From the NCBI GenBank assembly GCA_902825875.1, contig CADECP010000005.1, positions 122,302-186,301 of the forward strand: a stretch of 64,000 nt of DNA, in the 5' to 3' direction. Source of the DNA: an uncultured Acidobacteriota bacterium (GTDB lineage: Bacteria; Acidobacteriota; Blastocatellia; RBC074). The stretch's first letter is position 1. Each line of letters opens with the position of its first letter. Below the pieces are notes generated by a model. The model was not told the origin of the DNA. It saw only the letters and a program-made list of their open reading frames with translations, and made no database searches. A program made the position numbers and the translations under genes. Below are positions 1-8,253 of this stretch, piece after piece.

Positions 1-249
1 GTGCTGAACGAACATAAGATGAACTGAAATCAAAATATCCAGGGCGTAGAGGCCATGTTTAAGCAGTGTCGGAGTGCTGATCGAACCTGAGAGGAACTGA
101 AACTTGCATCCATGAAAAATACATAGCTGCGAAAGTGAAGCGTCGGAGTGCTGATCGAACCTGAGAGGAACTGAAACAAACAAGTGGCTTGTGCGTTACT
201 TTTTTACTTCTTGGTCGGAGTGCTGATCGAACCTGAGAGGAACTGAAAC

Positions 250-356
250 TTGCGATCAGTTAACAATGTAGCACCTCATAGATAGGTCGGAGTGCTGATC
301 GAACCTGAGAGGAACTGAAACGATCTCCTTGTAGGTTGCGATCAGTTAACAATGTA
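250..356. repeat. two neighbouring spacers that overlap in sequence
   Basis: The spacer at 250-285 begins with the 21 bases TTGCGATCAGTTAACAATGT plus A, and the next spacer (322-356) ends with the same 21 bases in the same orientation. They are therefore two windows on one target, offset by 14-15 bases. The composite target reads from GATCTCCTTGTAGG through the shared core to GCACCTCATAGATAG. Confidence 0.95.
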
Positions 357-392
357 GTCGGAGTGCTGATCGAACCTGAGAGGAACTGAAAC

Positions 393-428
393 GAAAGCGC
401 AAGGCAGGACAGACGCTTTGAGCGTCTC
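393..428. repeat. CRISPR spacer containing a hairpin
   Basis: This spacer contains AGACGCT-ttg-AGCGTCT at its right half, a perfect 7-bp stem with a 3-base loop. It may derive from a terminator or other structured region of the invader. Confidence 0.8.
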
Positions 429-889
429 GTCGGAGTGCTGATCGAACCTGAGAGGAACTGAAACCTAACGGTTGCCGAACCACTCGCTTCGTTGACACCC
501 AGTCGGAGTGCTGATCGAACCTGAGAGGAACTGAAACAATTTGTTGACCTTACTCCAGATAGTTGTTGTACGGGTCGGAGTGCTGATCGAACCTGAGAGG
601 AACTGAAACCCAATTGCTCACCCGGACGCGCCAACGATGCACCGTTGAGTCGGAGTGCTGATCGAACCTGAGAGGAACTGAAACCAAATTGCTTTCGATC
701 GCAGTGTTGGCGTAGGTGGCGAGTCGGAGTGCTGATCGAACCTGAGAGGAACTGAAACCAATCACTCCGAAATTAATACCGCCTTCGACTAGTCGGAGTG
801 CTGATCGAACCTGAGAGGAACTGAAACATGATACGGCTAGAACCACCGCCGCGAAGATGCCCAGTCGGAGTGCTGATCGAACCTGAGAG

Positions 890-1224
890 CTTGTTTGGAA
901 ATTCCTTTTTTCTTTAGCCCAGCCATTTATGGCCTTGTCATTACCCAAAACTTTTGCGTTTGGCGATTTCTGCCTTTTGCCCTGAAAAGGGCTGTAGATG
1001 TTAGCCGGTGGTGAAACCACCGGAACCGAGCACAAACGTTTCGCACTCCGGCAGGAGTGCCGGACAGAACCTTGAATGACGAAATACCCCGTCACCACGC
1101 TTCGGTCCAGCGCCCCAATCGGGGCGCAAGGCAATAACGACACCATTTCCGGTGGTTCCACCACCGGCTGATCTCCACTGGGCCTCCGGCGCAAAAGAGA
1201 AAAGTTTTGGGTAATGACAAGCAG
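890..1224. mobile_element. MITE-like palindromic element that truncates the CRISPR array
   Basis: Perfect 22-bp inverted repeats lie at 934-955 and 1200-1221 (outer end CTTGTCATTACCC, inner end AAAACTTTT). Inside are four hairpins: 1005-1011/1017-1023, 1044-1049/1054-1059, 1110-1116/1121-1127 and 1149-1155/1161-1167. The first and last are inverted copies of each other, so the whole element can fold into one long cruciform. There is no open frame of transposase type. CRISPR repeat sequence stops at 889, 44 bp before the left arm. GAACTG at 1225-1230 matches the bases missing from the broken repeat, so the insert could span 890-1224, but six bases may match by chance. No target-site duplication was found. 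Confidence 0.7.
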
Positions 1225-1466
1225 TGAACTGCCAAGCTCATATCAAACCTTCCCTACCGGGACGAAAACCGTGTCAAACCCAATGTCCGACTCTTTAGCC
1301 CGTAACATCAGTTAAAAGCTCTACTTTGGTCGCCCCCAAAATTTCTCCCTCCCTCTGAAACGTTTCCTTACTAATTCCCGCTTAGGTGAGTGGCGGACAC
1401 AATACAGGCAAGCAGTATCAGCCATCTGCCAAGAACGAATGGCAAGAACCAATGGAGGTCTCAGCA

Positions 1467-1700
1467 ATGTTTACTCTCAAATCAGAACCCAGCAACTTGT
1501 TCAGCAGAATCATTTTGTCGCAAGCGGCATTCGGCGTGTTTGGCGTGGCGGTGTTGATTGCGATGTTGTTTGTCGCCTTTGTCGGCAACGTGGCGGAGCA
1601 AGACAAACTGTTCGGTCATCGCCAAAGCGCGAAAACCGTCAAACAGAAACCGGACAACAACGGCGTTGTGGCAAGAAATTTGACGAAGCTTGGCCGTTAG
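1467..1700 (+). CDS. small single-span membrane protein, unknown function
   Basis: Predicted product is 77 aa. A strong ribosome binding site GGAGGT at 1454-1459 sits seven bases before ATG 1467, so this start is preferred to the upstream in-frame GTG at 1386. Residues ~14-42 form one hydrophobic segment (ILSQAAFGVFGVAVLIAMLF and following), preceded by a short polar N-terminus. After the membrane span comes a basic, polar tail of ~35 residues. The family is not recognised. It converges on the response regulator gene, with a shared hairpin between their stops. Confidence 0.6.
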   Translation: MFTLKSEPSNLFSRIILSQAAFGVFGVAVLIAMLFVAFVGNVAEQDKLFGHRQSAKTVKQKPDNNGVVARNLTKLGR

Positions 1701-1709
1701 GTTTCACGA

Positions 1710-1737
1710 CGAAGGCTGGTTCGCTTATAAGGGGCAA

Positions 1738-1747
<10 letters not shown>
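1710..1747. terminator. hairpin between convergent genes
   Basis: CGAAGGCTG (1710-1718) pairs with CAGCCTTCG (1739-1747), a 9-bp stem with a 20-base loop. It overlaps the stop codon of the response regulator. There is no clear T-run, so its role as a bidirectional terminator is inferred from position. Confidence 0.45.
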
Positions 1748-3171
<1,424 letters not shown>

Positions 3172-3209
3172 AACTTTACTGCGTCAAACGTCCGGAATCG
3201 GATTTCACC

Positions 3210-5063
3210 TCAGGCAACAGCCACTGTGGCTTCAGCTTTTTTCTCTTCAAATTGCGTCGGCAGCACCATTCGGAATTCGGTTCCGACATCCACTTTGCTG
3301 CTGACATCAATGCGCCCGCCGTGTTGTTCGACAATGTCGCGGCAGGAATACAATCCCAACCCGATGCCTTTCTTTTTGGTTGTGGCAAACGGATGAAACA
3401 ACCGATCACGAATGAAATCGTCGGTCATTCCTTTGCCGCTGTCGGCAACGGCGACGATGGCGTTGCCGTTGTCCACTTTGGTCGTCACGCGCAACGAACC
3501 GCCTTCAGGCATGGCTTCCAGCGCGTTGATGACCAGATTTTCAATCACGCGCTCAATCGCTTTGCCGTCCACATTGGCGACCAGTTCCGGCATCAACTGG
3601 CTGGACACCTGATATTTGGTCGGAGCCTGAGCCGCCGTTCGTTGAATTACACGTTCGACCAATTGCGTCAGGTTTGATTTTTCGCGGATGCGTTTTGTCG
3701 GCGTGCGCGGATCAGACAGTTTGGCCACCAGATTTTGCAGGTTGTTCACTGTTTCGGACAGCGTCCGCATGGCGTCTTCGCGGAAACCTTCGCGGTGGAA
3801 TTTGCGCTCCATGTTGTTGACCAGCAGTGACAGCGACAAAATCTGATTCTTCAGATCGTGCGTCAACACAGCGGACAATCGCGCAAAAGATTCAAACTGT
3901 TTCTGTTCGCCTTCTTTGCGAATCATCTCTCGCAACCGGCTGGCCATTCGGTTGAATGATTCGGCCAAAACGCGCGTTTCATCTTTGGCTTTGACTTTGA
4001 TCTGATAACCCAGATTTCCTGTGGCAATCGCGCGTGCGCCGCTGGTGACTTTGCGAATCGAATCCGTGATGCTGCTGATTAAGTAATACAGCGTCAGCAT
4101 CGCCACAATCACCAGCAACATCGTCAACGCCAACAACACGTAACTGGAAAATTCGATCTGGCCGACCGCTTCGCTGTAATTTTGAACCATGAAAATCGAA
4201 AGCGGCGGATTGGCTTCGCGCAACCGATGACGCACCAACCAGGGCTGCCAATCGTCCGTGTCTTTGTCGGATTCTTTAATCAGAGAAGTCATCGGACGTT
4301 GAAGCTCACGAAATGCTTCGGTGTAAGGCCGCCACTGTTTCGACGCATCCGCCGCAAACAACACTGTTCCCTGCGGGCTGACAATAATCGCTTCGGGTTG
4401 CGGGGTTCGCGGACGGCTGGGGTTGGCGACCGGATGCGGGCCGACCACTTCGCCCATCAATTGTTCGGCGCGCATTTTGACAACCAGCGCCGCCGAAATG
4501 TTTTTGGCGTCGTCGCGCAGCGGAGCAATCAATTGCAGATAAGCTCCGTTCGTGTCCTGTTGAACTTCGGTAGCAAACACAACGTCCGAAGCGGCTTCGG
4601 CAAACCCCGAAGGCATCGTGACGATGTCGTCACTGGAAAAATCTCTTTCGGTAATCAGTGGTTTCAACAACCCGTTCAGGTCTGGCTGAGTTTCGATTTT
4701 GAACAACGGATTGCCTTGCCGGTTGACGCCGATCAGCGCCGAATACTTGGGCTGGTTCGCCAACAGAAACGTGGCCAAATCAATTCTCAATTCGCGGTCT
4801 GGCAAAACCTGTGCGCTTTGCTGCGCTCCGCGCGCATAATTCAACAATGCGGGCGTTTGCGTCAGTTTCAGAATTTGAGCTTTGTCTTTTTCCAGCGTGA
4901 CCGTGATCTGGTCGGAAATTTCTCGCGCGCGCTGGGCCAGTTCCTGGCTTAGAACCGACTTGATGCTTTGGATGGCCGTATCCTGCCAACGCGCCCACAG
5001 CAAAAACATGGGGACAATGATAAATGCAAAAAAGATGATGACCAGCTTCGCGCGAATCGCCAT
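3210..5063 (-). CDS. membrane sensor histidine kinase, PrsK-like catalytic core
   Basis: This 617-aa kinase is the likely partner of the response regulator downstream. TM1 (~6-23) and TM2 (~307-330) flank a ~280-residue extracytoplasmic sensor of double-Cache type (inferred from size). A HAMP domain follows (~330-382). The phospho-acceptor is H402 in LTHDLKNQ. The ATPase domain has an N-box (ENLVINALEAMPEGG), a G1 box (DSGKGM) and a G2 box (GIGLGLYSC). The dimerisation helix FARLSAVLTHDLKN and the LSLLVNNMER segment after it resemble PrsK, yet the N-terminal sensor is unlike the multi-span PrsK sensor. There is no strong ribosome binding site at this start. Confidence 0.92.
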   Translation of the reverse strand: MAIRAKLVIIFFAFIIVPMFLLWARWQDTAIQSIKSVLSQELAQRAREISDQITVTLEKDKAQILKLTQTPALLNYARGAQQSAQVLPDRELRIDLATFLLANQPKYSALIGVNRQGNPLFKIETQPDLNGLLKPLITERDFSSDDIVTMPSGFAEAASDVVFATEVQQDTNGAYLQLIAPLRDDAKNISAALVVKMRAEQLMGEVVGPHPVANPSRPRTPQPEAIIVSPQGTVLFAADASKQWRPYTEAFRELQRPMTSLIKESDKDTDDWQPWLVRHRLREANPPLSIFMVQNYSEAVGQIEFSSYVLLALTMLLVIVAMLTLYYLISSITDSIRKVTSGARAIATGNLGYQIKVKAKDETRVLAESFNRMASRLREMIRKEGEQKQFESFARLSAVLTHDLKNQILSLSLLVNNMERKFHREGFREDAMRTLSETVNNLQNLVAKLSDPRTPTKRIREKSNLTQLVERVIQRTAAQAPTKYQVSSQLMPELVANVDGKAIERVIENLVINALEAMPEGGSLRVTTKVDNGNAIVAVADSGKGMTDDFIRDRLFHPFATTKKKGIGLGLYSCRDIVEQHGGRIDVSSKVDVGTEFRMVLPTQFEEKKAEATVAVA

Positions 5064-5277
5064 AAAGTTTACGTTGCCAGTTCGGCCAATCGAAAAAAGA
5101 CGCCGAGTTAAGAAGGAAAATCAAGCCTGTCAGCAAAGGCGCAATGTACACCCAAGCTGAGAAAGCTGTCAAAAATTCGAGTTTTACTTGCAGGGTAACG
5201 AGACGAATCGTAGATGTTCGCTGAACTGGTTCAGGTTGCAGCATTACATTTTGGCAATTCCGCAACCTGAATGAGGA

Positions 5278-6111
5278 TCACTGTTTGGCCGCGGCATCGG
5301 CGGGTTTGTTGGCGTTCTCCGCCTTGAACGCATCTTCTTTTAACTGGACGTTGAACACGGCTTCGACGATTTTGCGTTCTTCGACCAGTTTACCGTCTTG
5401 AAATACCAGAGTTTCGTAAGGAATGAGCGTGTTCTGAATGACGCGGAAATCTTTGAAGTTCAGGCGATATTTCACCGGTTCGGATTTTTCGCTCAACTTT
5501 TCTTCGTAATTCAGATACAAGATTCGACCGGATTTGCGGCTGATTTCGTAGCGTGTGCGAACGCCTTCGGCAGAAATCAGATCAATAACGTCCATTTCCA
5601 GATTCAGTAATTTTGTATTGCTGACGTATTCCAGTTTGGAATTGTTTTCCTTGTAACGCAGCAAAGATTCGTAACTGTGTTCATGCCCCAGCCGAAACGC
5701 CTTCATCACATCTTCGCCGGTCTTTTGAATTTCGCCATCCAGAATGCTCCAAATGTCTTTGCCGTCGAAACCGAGCATGTAGCGCGTTCCGGGAAAATCC
5801 AGTTCGATGATCCGCAGATCGTCTTTTAGTTTTTCTTTGCGAATGAATTTGGTGACGGTTTTGCCCTCGCGCGTGCCTTCGGGCGAGATGAATTTGACCA
5901 GAGCGCGCAATGTGCCATTGCGCTGCACGGCATAAACTGCCGCTCGGCTGCCATAGGCCAGAATGGTTCGTTCGACCACGTCTTCCGGTTTAGGATTTTT
6001 ATCGGCTTTAACCTGGTCAGTACGGCTGAGCAACAGTCCAAAGCTTAAAATTAACGTTGCACCTGCCAAAACCGCCCAGTGTGCTTTCCTACTAAATTTC
6101 TTAAAGGTCAT
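5278..6111 (-). CDS. exported LolA-like lipoprotein-sorting-fold protein
   Basis: The predicted product is 277 aa from ATG 6111, which has AGAGGTG 11 bases upstream; a GTG 12 bases earlier is the alternative. A basic N-terminus and hydrophobic stretch (HWAVLAGATLILSFGLLLS) form a signal peptide or anchor. The mature part has alternating beta strands (FDGKDIWSILDGEIQKTGED and RYEISRKSGRILYLNYEEKL), as in outer-membrane lipoprotein-sorting proteins of the LolA/LolB fold. The ligand is unknown. It may belong with the sensor kinase gene 215 bp downstream, but no promoter was resolved in the gap. Confidence 0.6.
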   Translation of the reverse strand: MTFKKFSRKAHWAVLAGATLILSFGLLLSRTDQVKADKNPKPEDVVERTILAYGSRAAVYAVQRNGTLRALVKFISPEGTREGKTVTKFIRKEKLKDDLRIIELDFPGTRYMLGFDGKDIWSILDGEIQKTGEDVMKAFRLGHEHSYESLLRYKENNSKLEYVSNTKLLNLEMDVIDLISAEGVRTRYEISRKSGRILYLNYEEKLSEKSEPVKYRLNFKDFRVIQNTLIPYETLVFQDGKLVEERKIVEAVFNVQLKEDAFKAENANKPADAAAKQ

Positions 6112-6374
6112 TTGAGTTGACACCTCTCGACTCGAAAACTAGACTCCCCGGTTTGATTAAGGCGGATGATACCCCACTGCGCGTAACAACCGCCAGCCCT
6201 GAACCCTGAATACTATTAATTGTCAGGCGACCGATATTAGAACGTCCGAGCCTGACAAACGAGCAGTCTTATTTTTATTTTTCCTGTCCTCATTTATTAA
6301 ACCGGCTCGAATCGCATCAGGCAGTATCCGCGACTTTCAGCCCACCTGAGAACCATCTTGAGAAGGAGTCAATC

Positions 6375-7532
6375 ATGAAAATTGGAATTTTGGTCGGAAT
6401 GGAAAACACTTTTCCACCGGCATTGATCGAGAAAATCAACAACATGGACGCGGGCGTCACCGCCGAATACATCAAAATCGGCGGCGTCAAAATGGCCGAA
6501 GCCACCGAATATAAGGTCATACTCGACCGCATTTCCCACGAAATCCCGTTTTATCGTTCGTTTCTGAAAAACGCCGTGCTGAACGGAACCATCGTCGTCA
6601 ACAATCCTTTTTGGTGGTCGGCAGACGATAAGTTCTTCGGTTTTTCGCTGGCCACAAAGCTCGGCGTGGCCGTTCCGAAAACCATCCTGTTGCCACAGAA
6701 GGCTTACATCAAAGGCGTCACCGACGACAGTTTGAGAAATCTGGAATTTCCGCTCGACTGGCAAGGCATCGTTGACCACGTTGGCATGCCCGCCATCTTG
6801 AAACCGCACGACGGTGGAGGCTGGCGCGATGTGTACAAAGTGGATTCGCTGGAAGAACTCTGGCGTGATTACGACCAGACTGGCACGCTGGCCATGACAT
6901 TGCAGGAGTTCATTGATTTCACCGATTACGTTCGCTGTTATTGCGTAGGCCGCAAGGAAGTTTTGATTATGCCCTACGATCCGAAAAATCGCCGTTACCT
7001 GCCACAGGAGAGCTTGTCGCATTATTCGCCGGAACTGATTGACCGCATCACGCGCGACACAATTCTGATCAACGAAGCTCTGGGTTACGACCTGAACACG
7101 GTCGAATTCGCCATCAAAGACGGCGTGCCGTACGCGATTGACTTCACCAACCCCGCGCCCGACGCCGACATCTGGTCAGTCACCGAACCGTATCACAACT
7201 GGATCACCGAAAAGATGGCCAACCTGTTGGTGGATTACGCCAAAAATGGCCAGCCGACTTCGCATTATCATCGCTGGTATAAATGGCTGAACCCGGAAGC
7301 GGCTTCGCCCATCGCTTCGCGCGCTGGCGAACTGGCTCAAGGACTGGCCACCGGAGTCGAACAGATGGCGCAAAAAGCTTCGGACGTTTTGTCAGAAGTG
7401 ATTGACCAGATCACCGAACCGATCAAACCCAAACGCGCCGTTCGCAAATCCGCAGAGAAGGAAGCTAAAGAAACCAAAGCGGCTCCGAAAGCTGCCAAGA
7501 ACGCAAAACCAACCAAAGCGACAAAAAAATAG
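6375..7532 (+). CDS. ATP-grasp (RimK-like) ligase with a lysine/alanine tail
   Basis: This 385-aa protein has an ATP-grasp core. Signs are the nucleotide-binding segment PAILKPHDGGGWRDVYKV (~130-150), the adenine-binding strand MTLQEFIDF, and the metal-binding end VEFAIKDGVPYAIDFTNPAP (~238-258). The family forms acyl-phosphate intermediates and joins a carboxylate to an amine; the substrate here is unknown. The last ~35 residues are histone H1-like (AKETKAAPKAAKNAKPTKAT) and could bind nucleic acid or a polyanion. AAGGAG lies six bases before the ATG. A strong terminator follows at 7560-7602. Confidence 0.8.
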   Translation: MKIGILVGMENTFPPALIEKINNMDAGVTAEYIKIGGVKMAEATEYKVILDRISHEIPFYRSFLKNAVLNGTIVVNNPFWWSADDKFFGFSLATKLGVAVPKTILLPQKAYIKGVTDDSLRNLEFPLDWQGIVDHVGMPAILKPHDGGGWRDVYKVDSLEELWRDYDQTGTLAMTLQEFIDFTDYVRCYCVGRKEVLIMPYDPKNRRYLPQESLSHYSPELIDRITRDTILINEALGYDLNTVEFAIKDGVPYAIDFTNPAPDADIWSVTEPYHNWITEKMANLLVDYAKNGQPTSHYHRWYKWLNPEAASPIASRAGELAQGLATGVEQMAQKASDVLSEVIDQITEPIKPKRAVRKSAEKEAKETKAAPKAAKNAKPTKATKK

Positions 7533-7559
7533 TTAGTTCGATCAATCGGTCTTAAAACA

Positions 7560-7602
7560 AAAGCTTCCAGTGTGCTGGTATCAACGGCACACTGGAAGCT
7601 TT
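7560..7602 (+). terminator. strong stem-loop terminator after the ATP-grasp gene
   Basis: AAGCTTCCAGTGTGC (7561-7575) pairs perfectly with GCACACTGGAAGCTT (7587-7601), extended by one A-T pair, with an 11-base loop. A partly T-rich tail (ttcgagctttt) follows. Confidence 0.75.
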
Positions 7603-7730
7603 CGAGCTTTTGGACTCGTGCAATTCATTGCGACAGGCCGGGTCGCTAACTATAACTTTTGCCATGGAAGTAGCAACGACAAATCGGGTTCACACCTGAA
7701 GCAAAAGTCCGGTTGCTGACTTCTGCTTAA

Positions 7731-7916
7731 GCTGAGGAATTGGCCCAAGCAAAACGTAATTACGCCGGGCAACATTTGCCATTGGGTTTGGTGTACGCGC
7801 GAATGAGGTTGGTGAAAGACGCCGAACGCGAAATGCAGGCGCTGGCAGCGGCCAACCACGATTCGCCAGCAACGGAAAACTGGTACGGGAAATTCGCTCC
7901 ATTCGCCGAAACGTAA
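7731..7916 (+). pseudogene. remnant of a TPR-type protein C-terminus
   Basis: In one frame this stretch reads LGLVYARMRLVKDAEREMQ followed by ALAAANHDSPATENW and a stop at 7914-7916. The pattern (small-residue helix, DAE-E-, AL-AN-DSP) is typical of the last TPR helix pair in acidobacterial TPR proteins. An in-frame stop immediately upstream and the lack of a start codon with a ribosome site indicate a decayed fragment. Nothing recognisable was seen in 7603-7730. Confidence 0.5.
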
Positions 7917-7953
7917 AAACGTCCCGATAAAACTCTTCGGTCAGGAAAACAAA

Positions 7954-8253
7954 ATGCCCAGACGAATCTCACTCGCAATCGTTGCTTTGGCACTTTCTCT
8001 CTGCTTCGACGAAAGACCTTCAATCAGCGCCGCCTGCCATGCTGCCGCACACTTTCAACAAGAACGCATAAACATCAACACGGCGTCGGTCGCGGAGTTG
8101 ATGCGATTGCCGGGCATAGGTCAAAAGCTGGCGGAGCGCGTGATCGCACATCGCACCAAACACGGTGCGTTCAAACGTCCGCAAGACATCATCATTGTTC
8201 GTGGATTCAGCGCAAACCGTTATCGCCAGCTTGCTCACCTGATTCGCACTTGA
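7954..8253 (+). CDS. comEA: ComEA-type helix-hairpin-helix DNA-binding protein
   Basis: The product is 99 aa. After an N-terminal signal or anchor (residues ~1-23) comes ERININTASVAELMRLPGIG, then QKLAERVIAHRTKHGAFKRP. This is the tandem helix-hairpin-helix that ComEA uses to hold double-stranded DNA at the outer face of the inner membrane during transformation. It is shorter than Bacillus ComEA and lacks the oligomerisation domain, as is common outside Firmicutes. It converges on comEC and the two coding regions overlap by 47 bp at their 3' ends. Confidence 0.9.
   Translation: MPRRISLAIVALALSLCFDERPSISAACHAAAHFQQERININTASVAELMRLPGIGQKLAERVIAHRTKHGAFKRPQDIIIVRGFSANRYRQLAHLIRT

Larger units (their letters stand above)
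1..889. CRISPR. CRISPR array, 11 full repeats plus two damaged end units
   Basis: Eleven identical 36-bp repeats begin at 68, 142, 214, 286, 357, 429, 502, 574, 649, 723 and 792. Each starts GTCGGAGTGCTGATCGAACC and ends GGAACTGAAAC. Twelve spacers of 33-39 bp separate them, counting the one at 31-67. The unit at 1-30 is a degenerate repeat, and the last unit (864-889) stops after 26 bases, where foreign sequence begins. No cas gene or leader is visible. The GAAAC end would form the usual 5' crRNA handle if the plus strand is transcribed, which puts the leader left of the window. A degenerate terminal unit on the left would instead argue for a leader on the right, so orientation is unresolved. 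The array continues or ends beyond base 1. Confidence 0.98.

Noticed and set aside
260-1194. Long minus-strand reading frames across the CRISPR array
   Set aside because: They repeat the translated repeat unit (SSSQVRSALR-type) over and over and have no protein-like character; they arise from the 36-bp repeat.
4780-5265. Frame with a hydrophobic stretch upstream of the kinase start
   Set aside because: Most of it lies antisense or out of frame over the kinase N-terminus, and there is no ribosome site. The 215-bp gap upstream of the kinase is taken as untranslated.
6124-6374. sigma54-like site between the LolA-like and ATP-grasp genes
   Set aside because: TGGCGGTTGTTACGC keeps the 10-base spacing but lacks the -12 TTGC and the -24 CAC, so it is too weak to call.
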